Notes: generated by a model from the letters alone, not told the origin. Shown: positions 50,550 through 58,981, numbered from the stretch's first letter. The stretch is DNA of 64,000 bases from CAZAAW01 sp964483325 (GCA_964483325.1 CAZAAW010000010.1:1-64000); one strand, 5' to 3'. Translations and numbers: made by a program.

Positions 50550-51182
50550 CTAGAGGCGCGCCAGGGCGGCGCACAGCGCCACGAGGCCTTCCTCATAGCC
50601 GCCGGGATTAGCGTTGATGGTGCTGCACTGGCGCCGGGCTGCCATCCGCTCGCCGGGCGACATGCCGTCGATGGCATTGGCGACATCGTCGGGGTCAAGG
50701 CCCGGACCGTTGCTGCCGCCGGAACCGCCGTTACCGCCACCGCCGGCACCGCCACCACCAGCACCACCGCCGGCATTGTTGCCGAGCGTAATGCCGAGAT
50801 TGACGCGGGCCGCTTCGTCAGGCGTCAGGGCGCGCACGGAGGCGTTGGCGTCGGCGCCGCCGAGGAGGCCGGTATTGATGTTAGCATCGGCATTGGCGAC
50901 GCCGCGGCTGCCGAGGGCGTTGACGTTGACGTCGGCCGTGGTCGGCTGGCCGAGAAGGCCGGTATTGGCGTTGACATTGGCGTCGAGGCCATTGTTGCCG
51001 AGATTGACGTCGGCAGTGGCGTTGGTGTTGCCGAGATTGACCTCGGCATCAACCACGTTGCCGCCGGGTTCGGCTATGCCGACATTGCCGACGCCGAGAT
51101 TGATGTCGATCGCCTGTGCTGCGGTCCAGGAAAAAGTGAGAAAGGCTGCTCCGCACAGGAGCCGCGTGACGTTCCTGCTCAT
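50550..51182 (-). CDS. Secreted Asn/Gly-repeat protein with poly-Gly linker and Cys-containing C-terminal module (copy 2)
   Basis: 210 residues. Signal peptide MSRNVTRLLCGAAFLTFSWTAAQA, mature start IDINLGVGNVGIAEPGGNV, nearly the same as copy 1 at 28015. The body (about 25-130) repeats A-D-V-N-L-G-N-N, D-A-N-V-N-A-N-T-G-L-L-G and D-V-N-V-N-A-L-G-S. The linker (about 135-165) is Gly/Asn/Ser-rich. The C-terminal 45 residues (LDPDDVANAIDGMSPGERMA, RRQCSTINANPGGYEEGLVA, LCAALARL) match copy 1 closely, including both Cys. A 23-kb-distant paralogue implies a small gene family. No known family recognised; secretion is certain from the signal, function is not. Confidence 0.9.
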   Translation of the reverse strand: MSRNVTRLLCGAAFLTFSWTAAQAIDINLGVGNVGIAEPGGNVVDAEVNLGNTNATADVNLGNNGLDANVNANTGLLGQPTTADVNVNALGSRGVANADANINTGLLGGADANASVRALTPDEAARVNLGITLGNNAGGGAGGGGAGGGGNGGSGGSNGPGLDPDDVANAIDGMSPGERMAARRQCSTINANPGGYEEGLVALCAALARL

Positions 51183-51348
51183 GGGACGCTCCGAAAAATG
51201 TTGTTGCCATTACGGGTCAAATGCACCTGTAGCAGCACAACACAACGAGAGCGGGCTTTGTTCCAAATATGCAATTTTTACGAGAAATGACGGGAATGAC
51301 TGCGCCGCCCGCGGCCGATGGCGAGCGCCGTTCAGCCGCTGAAGCGGG

Positions 51349-51594
51349 TCAGCCCTTGTAGTTCTCGACGACCGTCGGCGGACGGAGCTCGGCTTCCTCG
51401 GGATCGCGGCCATATTCGCGCAGCGCCCGGCGCTGGCGCAGCAGGTCCCAGCATTGGTCGAGCCGGACATTGATCGACCGCAGGCGCGCCAGATCTTCCT
51501 CGTTCGGGTTCTGCCGCTCGTAGAGAGCATGCTCTTCGGCAACAAGCTTTTCGATCGTCGCCAGAACGGCATCGTCGCCTTTTGCTTCGGCCAT
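51349..51594 (-). CDS. DUF2630 family protein
   Basis: 81 residues from the ATG at 51594 with a perfect GGGAGGTGCAGC ribosome site. LVAEEHALYERQNPNEEDLA, RLRSINVRLDQCWDLLRQRR, AEL-RPPTVVENY is the DUF2630 signature (small acidic helical protein with the DQCWDLLRQRRA core). Function unknown. A much longer open frame continues in antisense through the pentapeptide gene but is a shadow of its codon bias. Confidence 0.9.
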   Translation of the reverse strand: MAEAKGDDAVLATIEKLVAEEHALYERQNPNEEDLARLRSINVRLDQCWDLLRQRRALREYGRDPEEAELRPPTVVENYKG

Positions 51595-51702
51595 GCTGCA
51601 CCTCCCTGGATTGGCGGCCACCCACCCCGCAAAGTTGCGGGGGCATCCTCGCCGGCTATAGTCCCGTAAGCTTATCACCATTCGACGGAGCGATCCGAGA
51701 CA

Positions 51703-53151
51703 ATGATCCGACGAATCGCCGCCGCCCTCCTGCTCAGTCTTGTCCTGCCGATCGGGGCGGCCGCGGCGCAATCCTGGGATCATCCGACGGTCTTCGATCT
51801 GAAGCTCGGCGCTGCTGCCAGCCAGATCCCCAGCGACGGTTACGTCGACTTCGCCTGCGGCACCAATGGCGGCCCGCCGTCGCGGCCGATTGCCGGCTTC
51901 ACGGATTTTGCCCTGTGCAAGGCGGAGCCGTCGGGCCTCCATGAAGTGGCGTTCCGCTACGACGACGAACTGGAATATGTCGCCCGCGCCCACGACAAGG
52001 ATTACCAGATCGCGCTTTTCGAGGGCACGACGGCCTACAGCCATCCCGTCATCGTCTCGGCCCTGTTCGACGACGCGGGAATCCTGCAGGGGACACGCAT
52101 CGTCACCGATCCGCGCGTTTCTGTCGAGCAGCGGATGCAGGCCGCCGAGCTGAGCAATTTCCTCGGCGCGCGATACGATGTCAGCCGCGATGACTGCACC
52201 GACGATGCGCCGGCGGCGGGGGAGCAGCCGATCGCCGGCAGCTTGATCAAGCGAACCTGCGTGAAGGCGCTGCCGGACGGAAGCGTCGCGACCCTGCGGG
52301 TCGAGCACCTGCGCCGTCCCGGCCAGTCGGGCTTCATGCGCAACTCCAACAAGCCGACGGAAGGCGAGTTCTGGAGTCTCACGCGCCTCGACATCCGTCG
52401 CACGCCCGACCCGCAGGAGGACACGCGGACCGCTGCCGCCGCCCGTGCGGCACCGCCGGCCGCGGCCGCCGACCTGGCGCGGCTGCACGATTGCGAGGGC
52501 TGCAGCCTTGCCGGATCGGAGCTGAAGCGGGCCGATCTTGCCGGTGCCCGCCTGCCGCGGGCGAATCTCTCCGGCGCCAATCTGCACGCGGCGATCCTGC
52601 GCGGCGCCGATCTTCGCGATGCCGACCTCTCCGGCGCCAATCTCAATCGCGCCGACCTGCGCCAGGCCGACCTGCGCGGCGCCACGCTGAAGGGCGCCAT
52701 GCTCTACGGCGCACGCCTCGAAGGCGCCGTCCTCGACCGGGCCGACCTGTCGGAGGCCATGCTGCAGACCGCCCAGCTGACGCGCGCCAGCCTCAAGGAG
52801 GCGACGATCACCCTGGCCGATGCGCGCCAGGCGCGCTTTGCCGATGCCGACCTGTCGGCGGCCGATCTCTCCGGCTCGCGGTTCGACGGCGTTCAGGGAC
52901 CGCGGTTGATCCTCAAGGGCGCCAAGGCACCCAACGCCGTTTTTGCCGGCGCCATGCTGCGCGGTGCGCACCTCAATGACAGCACCTTCACCGGCACCGA
53001 TTTCTACGGCGCCGATCTCGGCGAGGCCGATCTCAGCGGCGCCGATTTCGCCCGTGCCTCGCTGCATACCGCCATCCTTCTCAATGCGGTGCAGGACGGC
53101 ACAGGGTTCGCGGGCGCGACGATGCCAGACGGCTCGACACGCCAGCCCTGA
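51703..53151 (+). CDS. Secreted pentapeptide-repeat protein
   Basis: 482 residues. Signal peptide MIRRIAAALLLSLVLPIGAAAA. The first part (about 25-240) is an unrecognised globular domain with several Cys (FACGTNGG, ALCKAEP, DDCTDD, KRTCVKAL). From about residue 262 it consists of tandem A(D/N)LXX pentapeptides (LAGSELKRADLAGARLPRAN, then GADLRDADLSGANLNRADLR and so on) to near the end, forming a right-handed quadrilateral beta-helix. A CEGC pair precedes the helix (HDCEGCSLAG). Role unknown; some relatives mimic DNA and protect gyrase, but the signal peptide places this one outside the cytoplasm. Confidence 0.9.
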   Translation: MIRRIAAALLLSLVLPIGAAAAQSWDHPTVFDLKLGAAASQIPSDGYVDFACGTNGGPPSRPIAGFTDFALCKAEPSGLHEVAFRYDDELEYVARAHDKDYQIALFEGTTAYSHPVIVSALFDDAGILQGTRIVTDPRVSVEQRMQAAELSNFLGARYDVSRDDCTDDAPAAGEQPIAGSLIKRTCVKALPDGSVATLRVEHLRRPGQSGFMRNSNKPTEGEFWSLTRLDIRRTPDPQEDTRTAAAARAAPPAAAADLARLHDCEGCSLAGSELKRADLAGARLPRANLSGANLHAAILRGADLRDADLSGANLNRADLRQADLRGATLKGAMLYGARLEGAVLDRADLSEAMLQTAQLTRASLKEATITLADARQARFADADLSAADLSGSRFDGVQGPRLILKGAKAPNAVFAGAMLRGAHLNDSTFTGTDFYGADLGEADLSGADFARASLHTAILLNAVQDGTGFAGATMPDGSTRQP

Positions 53152-53228
53152 AGCGGTCGGCAGGCTTCCTCCCCAGATGATCTCAGCCTTGGGTTGTTCC
53201 GGGCAAAGTCCGTGTGTTAGCCTTACGG

Positions 53229-53265
53229 GCGCATCTGTTCTGATCGAGAGTCAGCTCAGATGCGC
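53229..53265 (+). promoter_or_regulatory. Long stem-loop in the leader of the PQQ dehydrogenase gene
   Basis: GCGCATCTG (53229-53237) pairs perfectly with CAGATGCGC (53257-53265), and inside it CTGA pairs with TCAG, leaving a 2x2 internal loop and a 7-nt loop. No T-run follows; instead comes AT-rich DNA and then AAAGGACACGAGG before the ATG at 53302. It could be an attenuator, RNA-stability element or protein site. Confidence 0.5.
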
Positions 53266-53301
53266 TACTAAATAATTAATAGAAAGCAAAAGGACACGAG
53301 G

Positions 53302-55059
53302 ATGGAACGGACAAGAGTTTATCATGAGCGAACGGGGCATTCGCGCCTGCTTCTTACTTCCGTATGCAGTGCGGCGGCCGGTGTTTTTCTGATCGCCACC
53401 GGTGCCAGCGCCGCCGATGTAACACCGGAGCGGCTGATCGAGCAGGAGCCGCAGAACTGGCTGCAGCCGAACCGGGACTATTCGGCGACGCGGTATTCGC
53501 CTCTCGACGCCATCAACCGCGACAACGTCAAGGATCTGCGCCCGGCCTTTATCGTCGGCCTGCGCTCGCACAACAATGTCGCTTCCGATGTCCAGGGTAC
53601 GCCGCTCGTCGATGACGGCATGATGTATCTCTCGGACGGCTGGGGGCGCGTCTACAAGATCGACGTCACGGCCGGTAATCAGGGCAAGACCCAGTGGGTG
53701 AACGACCCGGCCGTGCTGGAGGAGGGCCTCAACCCGCGCAACCGCGGCGTTGCCATGATCGGCAATCTCGTCGTCAGCGCCTTGCTCGACGGCCGCGTCG
53801 TGGCGATCGACCGCGATTCCGGCGAGACCATCTGGGACAAGCAGGTGGGCGGCGATTCCATCGCCGGCGTCAAGGAGAGCTTCACCGTCTCGCCGATCGC
53901 CGCCGACAAGTATCTCATCGTGGCGCAGAGCCGCGGCGATTCCGGAACGCGCGGCTGGCTGGCCGCCCTGACGCCGGAAACCGGCGACGAGACCTGGCGC
54001 TGGTATTCCATTCCGGAGCCGGGCCAGCCCGGCAGCGAGACCTGGAAGGATGACCATAATGCCTGGCGGACCGGCGGCGGCTCATTCTGGGCGGCCGGTT
54101 CCTACGATCCGGAGCAGCGGGTGACGATCTGGGGCTCGGGCAATCCGGTGCCGATGTTCGATCCGGAATACCGCCCCGGCGACAACCTCTTCACCAACAG
54201 CGCCGTCGCCGTCGATGTCGATAATGGCGACCTCAAGTGGTACTTCCAGTATACGCCGAACGATTCCTGGGACTTCGACGAGATCGGCATCAACCTGCTC
54301 TACGATGCCGAGGTCGGCGGCCAGGCGCGCAAGGTGCTCGGCCATTTCGGCCGCAACGGCTTCTTCTATCAGCTTGACCGGACGTCGGGCGCCTTCATCG
54401 CCGGTGCGCAGTATACCGACAAGGTGAACTGGACGGCCGGGCTCGATCCGAAGACCGGCAAGCCGGTGGAATACGATCCCAATCTCGACATCCAGCGCTA
54501 TGTCACCGAGGCGCGCGCCTTCAACGGCGAGACCAAGCAGGTCTGCCCGACCCACCATGGCGGGCTGCGCTGGCAGCCGCCGGCCTATAACCCCGTGAAG
54601 TTCATCGCCTATGCGGCCGGTGCGGAAGGGTGCTCGGAGATCACCGTGAAGACGCCCAAGATCGACCTGGCGGCGGGTGAAGGTCCGGGCGCCGGCGGCA
54701 CCCGCACCATCCCCGAGAAATACGGGTCGCTGAAGGCGTTCGACGTGCGCACCACCACCCAGCTCGCCGAGCACGCCTTCCCGTTCGAGGTGAAGTCCGG
54801 CGTCCTGGCGACCGGCGGCGGCCTCGTCTTCACGGCGCCGATGAACGGCTGGATCGGCGCCTATAATGACGAGACGCTGGAGGAACTGTGGACCTTCAAT
54901 CTCGGCACGACGCTGAAGGCCCCGCCGATGAGCTACGCGATCGGCGACAAGCAGTATATCGCCATCCTGACCGGCGGCTCGCCTGACACGGACATTCCGC
55001 AGGGCGAGTATCAGAAGCTCGAGCACACGCCGATGCTCGTCGTCTTCGCCCTCAACTAG
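53302..55059 (+). CDS. PQQ-dependent alcohol dehydrogenase, quinoprotein with lanthanide-type Asp motif
   Basis: 585 residues with a signal peptide (LLTSVCSAAAGVFLIATGASA). An eight-bladed propeller with PQQ-family blocks NWLQPNRDYSATRYSPLDAI, NPRNRGVAMIGNLVV, DGRVVAIDRDSGETIWDKQ and TPNDSWDFDEIGINLLYDAE. The catalytic Asp in WDFD is followed two residues later by a second Asp; in methanol dehydrogenases this D-x-D marks lanthanide-dependent (XoxF/PedH-like) enzymes, while calcium enzymes have Ala or Ser there. The vicinal Cys-Cys normally before NRG is absent (LNPRNRG). A periplasmic cytochrome c gene is convergent just downstream and may be its electron acceptor. Substrate not predictable. 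Confidence 0.9.
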   Translation: MERTRVYHERTGHSRLLLTSVCSAAAGVFLIATGASAADVTPERLIEQEPQNWLQPNRDYSATRYSPLDAINRDNVKDLRPAFIVGLRSHNNVASDVQGTPLVDDGMMYLSDGWGRVYKIDVTAGNQGKTQWVNDPAVLEEGLNPRNRGVAMIGNLVVSALLDGRVVAIDRDSGETIWDKQVGGDSIAGVKESFTVSPIAADKYLIVAQSRGDSGTRGWLAALTPETGDETWRWYSIPEPGQPGSETWKDDHNAWRTGGGSFWAAGSYDPEQRVTIWGSGNPVPMFDPEYRPGDNLFTNSAVAVDVDNGDLKWYFQYTPNDSWDFDEIGINLLYDAEVGGQARKVLGHFGRNGFFYQLDRTSGAFIAGAQYTDKVNWTAGLDPKTGKPVEYDPNLDIQRYVTEARAFNGETKQVCPTHHGGLRWQPPAYNPVKFIAYAAGAEGCSEITVKTPKIDLAAGEGPGAGGTRTIPEKYGSLKAFDVRTTTQLAEHAFPFEVKSGVLATGGGLVFTAPMNGWIGAYNDETLEELWTFNLGTTLKAPPMSYAIGDKQYIAILTGGSPDTDIPQGEYQKLEHTPMLVVFALN

Positions 55060-55067
55060 GGCGCTTC

Positions 55068-55100
55068 GGAAGGCGGACCGTCCGGCCCGCCTTCCTTTTC
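55068..55100. terminator. Terminator between the convergent PQQ dehydrogenase and cytochrome c genes
   Basis: GGAAGGCGG (55068-55076) pairs with CCGCCTTCC (55087-55095), followed by TTTTCC. Confidence 0.85.
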
Positions 55101-55104
55101 CGGC

Positions 55105-55587
55105 TTAGTGTTCTGCCTCGGGGGCCGCGCCCTCGTCCTTCCCGACGAACGTTGCCACGATGTATTCGACGATCGCGTTGACCTCGCGGTCAGAGAGCGG
55201 CGGCGTGCCGGGCGGCGGCTGCTGGTCGCCAAGATCCGCGGCCGTCATGCCGTAGCAGCGATCATCGGTATAGGCGTTGCGGTCGAAGGAGGGCATGCCC
55301 GTCCCGGGCCGGCCGCACCGGATCACCTCGGCAAGCTGTTCCCGCGTCAGCGGCGTCGTATGCAGGTTGGCGCCCTCCGGCTCCTGCGGCACATCCGGCA
55401 CGCCGTTGCCGGTGCTGCCATGGCAATCGCGGCAGGGGGCCTTTGATCCCCACAGCTGCTTGCCGAGCGCCAGGACCTGCGCATCCTGCGCCGGGGCGGG
55501 GGTTGCGAGCACGGCAAGGCCGAATGCGAATATCGTGCTGGCCAGAAGCCCCGTACCGTGTCGCGCCCATCCGGTCGTTCCCGTCAT
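55105..55587 (-). CDS. Periplasmic class I cytochrome c
   Basis: 160 residues from the ATG at 55587 with a GAGGAGTGGAG ribosome site. Signal peptide LLASTIFAFGLAVLATPAPAQ. One heme site, APCRDCHGSTGNG (CxxCH), with the distal Met probably in GRPGTGMPSFDRNAY. PPPGTPPLSDREVNAIVEYI is the usual C-terminal helix. Single-heme proteins of this size serve as electron acceptors of PQQ dehydrogenases; the convergent neighbour supports that pairing, by inference. Confidence 0.9.
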   Translation of the reverse strand: MTGTTGWARHGTGLLASTIFAFGLAVLATPAPAQDAQVLALGKQLWGSKAPCRDCHGSTGNGVPDVPQEPEGANLHTTPLTREQLAEVIRCGRPGTGMPSFDRNAYTDDRCYGMTAADLGDQQPPPGTPPLSDREVNAIVEYIVATFVGKDEGAAPEAEH

Positions 55588-55754
55588 CTCCACTCCTCTT
55601 CTTTTCTGTCGATGGATCAATTGCGATGGCCGCCATACGGTAGCCGGGATCGGCATCGGAGCAAACGTCCGTGCGGCAGCGGCTTGACAGGCGTTCGCAT
55701 TCCGTTCGAATCGGCCGGAGGGGGGTCGCCGATGAGCTTGGGGGCATCGCGCAT

Positions 55755-57071
55755 ATGAGATCTTTGCCGAAGGCGGTGGGGCGCGGCCGGAGGAGCCTGT
55801 CGGCTGCCTGTGCGGGCCTGGCGGTTGCGCTCGGCATCGGCATCGGAAGCTGGCTGGCGGCGGCCGGGCCTGCCGCGGCCGGTGACAAGCAGGCGGCTTC
55901 CGACATTCCCGACTTCGAGATCCGCATCATGCGTGGCGGACGGGAGATCGAGCTCAGCGGCGGGATCGGCCCGGGCATCAACGACGCCCTGATCGCCGCC
56001 CTGGAGAAGGCACCGCGGGCGCAGGTGATCCATCTCGACAGCTCCGGCGGACTCCTCGACGAAGGCCGGATGCTCTATCGCACGATCCGCCGGCACGGGC
56101 TGACGACCTACGTCTACAATGCCTGCGCCTCCGCCTGCGTCATGGCCTTCATGGCCGGGCGGCCGCGCCTCATCGCCGCCGATGCCAAGATTGGGTTTCA
56201 TCAGGCGAGCAGCACCGGCGGGCCGCAGGACGCCAAGCTGGCGACGATGCTCTACATCGAATTCCTGGCTGGCGCCGGTATCGGCCGCCCGCTGCTGGAT
56301 CATGCCAGCACGGTCGACAACAAGAGCATGTGGTACCCGTCGGAGGAGGAGCTGCGCGCGGCGAACGTCATCACCGACGTCGTGCCGGACGACAGATTTG
56401 CCGCCTCCGGCCTCGGAACCGATATCGATACGGCGAAGGTCGAGACGACCGTCGACGAGGCCTTCCCGGTCCTCGGCGTCCTGCGCCGCCGGGATAATTC
56501 CGCCTACATGCAGATCGTCGAGCAGTTCCTCCGGCAATACCGCGCCGGCGCCACCTGGGAGGATATCCGCAGCAAGCTCTACGGCGTCGTAGATGGCTAT
56601 GTGGCGCGTGACATCGCCCTTGCCGATGACGATGTCCTGCATGCCGTCGGGCAGTTTCTTGTCGACGAACTGCGCGTGCTCGCCGTCGTCCAGCCGGACG
56701 CCTGCCACAGCTATCCGATCGGCATTGGCGGCGAGATCATCGGGTTTCTGCCGGAGTCCCTTCAGGACCTGTCGCTGCAGCTCGGCTCGCGCATCGTGTC
56801 GACGGCGACGGTCCGCCAGCGGCTCCCGGCCGACGCGGCCGACCGGTTGTGGACCCGGGTGTTTGCCGCCATGGAGGAGCGCGCTACGGCCGGGCAGATG
56901 GCCCTGCTGGCTGCCGAGCCCGCCCGCCTGCAGCCCTCACAGTCGGCCGACTATTGCGCGATGGCAGCCAGTCTCTACGAGAGCATTCTGGAGTTGCCGT
57001 CGGCCGATGCGGCGGCGCTTCTGCGCACGACCTTCGAGACGCCGGTGGCGGCCGTGGCCGGCGCACGCTGA
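55755..57071 (+). CDS. Periplasmic ClpP/crotonase-fold protein, putative serine protease
   Basis: 438 residues from the ATG at 55755. Signal-like start RSLSAACAGLAVALGIGIGSWLAAAGPAAAG. A ClpP-type fold follows: IELSGGIGPGINDALIAAL, QVIHLDSSGGLLDEGRMLYR, then YVYNACASACVMAFMAGRPR, where Ser in SAC is the likely nucleophile, and AKIGFHQASSTGG, where His is the likely base. The second half (about 200-438) has no recognised domain. Such COG3904-type proteins are usually annotated as predicted periplasmic; proteolysis is inferred only from the Ser/His placement. Confidence 0.75.
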   Translation: MRSLPKAVGRGRRSLSAACAGLAVALGIGIGSWLAAAGPAAAGDKQAASDIPDFEIRIMRGGREIELSGGIGPGINDALIAALEKAPRAQVIHLDSSGGLLDEGRMLYRTIRRHGLTTYVYNACASACVMAFMAGRPRLIAADAKIGFHQASSTGGPQDAKLATMLYIEFLAGAGIGRPLLDHASTVDNKSMWYPSEEELRAANVITDVVPDDRFAASGLGTDIDTAKVETTVDEAFPVLGVLRRRDNSAYMQIVEQFLRQYRAGATWEDIRSKLYGVVDGYVARDIALADDDVLHAVGQFLVDELRVLAVVQPDACHSYPIGIGGEIIGFLPESLQDLSLQLGSRIVSTATVRQRLPADAADRLWTRVFAAMEERATAGQMALLAAEPARLQPSQSADYCAMAASLYESILELPSADAAALLRTTFETPVAAVAGAR

Positions 57072-57083
57072 CGGACAAACGAC

Positions 57084-57110
57084 GAAGGCCGCGCTGTCGG
57101 CGCGGCCTTC
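57084..57110. terminator. Hairpin between the ClpP-like gene and the lipoprotein gene
   Basis: GAAGGCCGCGC-TGTCG-GCGCGGCCTTC: 11-bp stem shared by two convergent genes. No long T-run. Confidence 0.65.
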
Positions 57111-57134
57111 GATCGAATGTCGGACGTCTGGCGA

Positions 57135-57419
57135 TCAGTAGCGATAGTCAGGCGGGCAGCGCACAACGATGCGCTCGCCGTAGCGGTCGCGCGTGTAGCA
57201 ATAGCCGGGCTGACCCGCCACGGCACCGAGGATGGCACCCGTTCCGGCGCCGATCGCTGCACCTGCAAGGGCGCCGCCGGGCGTCCCGCTCGCCAGTCCA
57301 CCGATCAGGGCGCCCGCGCCCGCACCAACCACTGCGCCGCCTGCGGCGGACTGCTGCTGGGTGGTGCAGCCGGCAAGGGCGGCGGCGGAAATCATCAGTG
57401 CCAGAACGGTCGTTTTCAT
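57135..57419 (-). CDS. Glycine-zipper lipoprotein
   Basis: 94 residues from the ATG at 57419. Lipobox LAGC at residues 14-17 (MISAAALAGCTTQQQ). A glycine-zipper helix pair follows (GGAVVGAGAGALIGGLASG, GGALAGAAIGAGTGAILG) and a C-terminal YCYTRDRYGERIVVRCPPDY with two Cys. Outer-membrane or periplasmic lipoprotein of the Gly-zipper type; function unknown. A ribosome site GGAGACGCGTCCCG precedes the ATG. It lies just before phyR on the same strand but with its own gap. Confidence 0.88.
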   Translation of the reverse strand: MKTTVLALMISAAALAGCTTQQQSAAGGAVVGAGAGALIGGLASGTPGGALAGAAIGAGTGAILGAVAGQPGYCYTRDRYGERIVVRCPPDYRY

Positions 57420-57531
57420 CGGGACGCGTCTCCTGTTTTCGCCTTTCGGGACCCGGACCAACGCAAGCTTCACGCTTTTGTTCCGGGCTTCGGCCTGTCC
57501 CGCACAACTGGGTAACCAGGCCGTTACCATC

Positions 57532-58326
57532 TCAGGCAACAGCCCTGAGCGGATTCTGCTCGAAGAAGAGCACCTGGCTGATCATCGCCTTGACGACGGC
57601 CGGGTCGAACGGCTTGGCGATCAGGAAGACCGGCTCGATCCGTTCTCCGGTCAGCAGGCGTTCCGGATAGGCGGTCACGAAAATGACCGGCGCATTCACC
57701 TGGGTGAGGATCTCGTTGACGGCCTCGATGCCGGAGCTGCCGTCGGCCAGCTGCACGTCGGCCAGGACGAGACCCGGCCGCTCCTGCCGCGCCAGCTCCA
57801 CCGCTTCCGATGCGGTGCGGGCGATGCCGGTGACATGATGGCCGAGATTGCGGACCAGATCCTCCAGATCCATGGCGGTGATCGGTTCGTCCTCGATCAC
57901 CAGCACATCCGTGGCGATCTGCGAGGCGATTTCGGCACTTGCCTGTTCAATGAGAGAATTGGCTTCCTCGGACGACACGTCCAGGATGCTGGCAACCTCG
58001 TCCGCGGTGAAGCCTTCCAGCACCTGGAGCAGAAGGGCCTGCCGCGGCCGCGGCGTGATGGCGCGCAGCCGGTTGCCGGCATTGTGCTCCCAGGCCGGCA
58101 TGGCCGGGTCGGCCGAGGCGTTGATATCCACCGCCTCCCAGATCCGGCACAGAAGGCGGAACAGCGGCACCGGCATCCGGTCGTCAGCGACCGTGGCGGG
58201 ATCCTGGGCTATTGTCTCCAGCACTGCTGCCACATAGGCGTCGCCGCCTTTCTGACTTCCGCTCAATGCCCGCGCGAACCGGCGCAGCCGCGGAATCTGC
58301 GGCGCAATCTCTTGAGCAAGACCCAT
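57532..58326 (-). CDS. phyR: General stress response anti-anti-sigma factor PhyR
   Basis: 264 residues from the ATG at 58326 with an AAGAGGAGGGAATCC ribosome site. An N-terminal sigma-factor-like domain (about 1-130: region-2-like IPRLRRFARALSGSQKGGDAYV and region-4-like RPRQALLLQVLEGFTADEVA) is joined to a C-terminal receiver (VLVIEDEPITAMDLEDLV, LVLADVQLADGSSG with phospho-Asp near 189, IFVTAYPERLL, LIAKPFDPAVV). When phosphorylated, PhyR sequesters NepR and frees EcfG. Its promoter region has an EcfG consensus (positive feedback), and nepR is divergent. Confidence 0.95.
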   Translation of the reverse strand: MGLAQEIAPQIPRLRRFARALSGSQKGGDAYVAAVLETIAQDPATVADDRMPVPLFRLLCRIWEAVDINASADPAMPAWEHNAGNRLRAITPRPRQALLLQVLEGFTADEVASILDVSSEEANSLIEQASAEIASQIATDVLVIEDEPITAMDLEDLVRNLGHHVTGIARTASEAVELARQERPGLVLADVQLADGSSGIEAVNEILTQVNAPVIFVTAYPERLLTGERIEPVFLIAKPFDPAVVKAMISQVLFFEQNPLRAVA

Positions 58327-58371
58327 GGATTCCCTCCTCTTGCACGCGGCAACAAGCGCGTCGGTCAATAT

Positions 58372-58397
58372 AACGGCGAGGGTGCCGGCCCGGTTCC
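58372..58397 (-). promoter_or_regulatory. EcfG-type promoter upstream of phyR
   Basis: On the minus strand GGAAC (58397-58393), 17-bp spacer, CGTT (58375-58372). This is the sigma-EcfG consensus GGAAC-N16/17-CGTT, about 45 bp before the phyR ATG. Confidence 0.82.
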
Positions 58398-58405
58398 AGC
58401 TTTCC

Positions 58406-58430
58406 GGAACAAATTTCAGAGACCGGCGTT
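58406..58430 (+). promoter_or_regulatory. EcfG-type promoter upstream of nepR (copy 1)
   Basis: GGAAC (58406-58410), 16-bp spacer, CGTT (58427-58430) on the plus strand. It is back to back with the phyR promoter; the -35 boxes are 8 bp apart. Confidence 0.82.
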
Positions 58431-58542
58431 TAATGCCGGGAGCCCTTCCTGGGTTGGATCGGCTGCTGGTGACGCTGATTGTATCCCGGGCGGCTCAGGT
58501 TCGGGCAGCAACACCGTTTACGAAGGCGTTCAAGGCTATTAA

Positions 58543-58764
58543 GTGGCTCCCATCATGGTGAGAAAGAGGCAAATCCCTGCTGCCGCTACCGCGGACGGTG
58601 CTGACGACCGAAGCAGGGACCCGGATGTGATCGCCGCCATCGGGCGGCGCTTGCAGGGAATGTACTCACGCGTGCTCAACGAACCTATCCCGGATGATCT
58701 CATGCGGCTGGTGGAGCAGCTGGAGCAGGGGGAGCCTGAGGGCAAAGACGCCCCCGAGGACTGA
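58543..58764 (+). CDS. nepR: NepR-type anti-sigma factor (copy 1)
   Basis: 73 residues from the GTG at 58543; the ATG at 58555 (MVRKRQIPAAATADG) is an alternative. Core DPDVIAAIGRRLQGMYSRVL then NEPIPDDLMRLVEQLEQ matches NepR, the helical anti-sigma that holds EcfG. It is divergent from phyR. Unlike the usual arrangement, the next gene is not ecfG but a histidine kinase; ecfG follows a second nepR at 61136. Confidence 0.9.
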   Translation: MAPIMVRKRQIPAAATADGADDRSRDPDVIAAIGRRLQGMYSRVLNEPIPDDLMRLVEQLEQGEPEGKDAPED

Positions 58765-58771
58765 TCGGCCC

Positions 58772-58797
58772 GCCAAGAGTTAAAGCCAAGAGTTAGG
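58772..58797. repeat. 13-bp tandem duplication after nepR copy 1
   Basis: GCCAAGAGTTAAA (58772-58784) is followed directly by GCCAAGAGTTAGG (58785-58797), 11 of 13 identical. Confidence 0.88.
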
Positions 58798-58981
58798 CTT
58801 GGGCCGATGGAAAGAGTTGAATGGCTGGCGCTGCGCCGATTCCTTTTCAAGCCTTCGTCCGGGACTGGGTCCCGCGCCCCGTGGCCGGGCTGCGGCTAAT
58901 TCGTGGCGAGCGCTTGTGGCCGGACGCAAGGGGGCGCGGAAGCTGCTCTGCGGCGGCGCGTCTGAGCCAGCCGGAGCAGCC

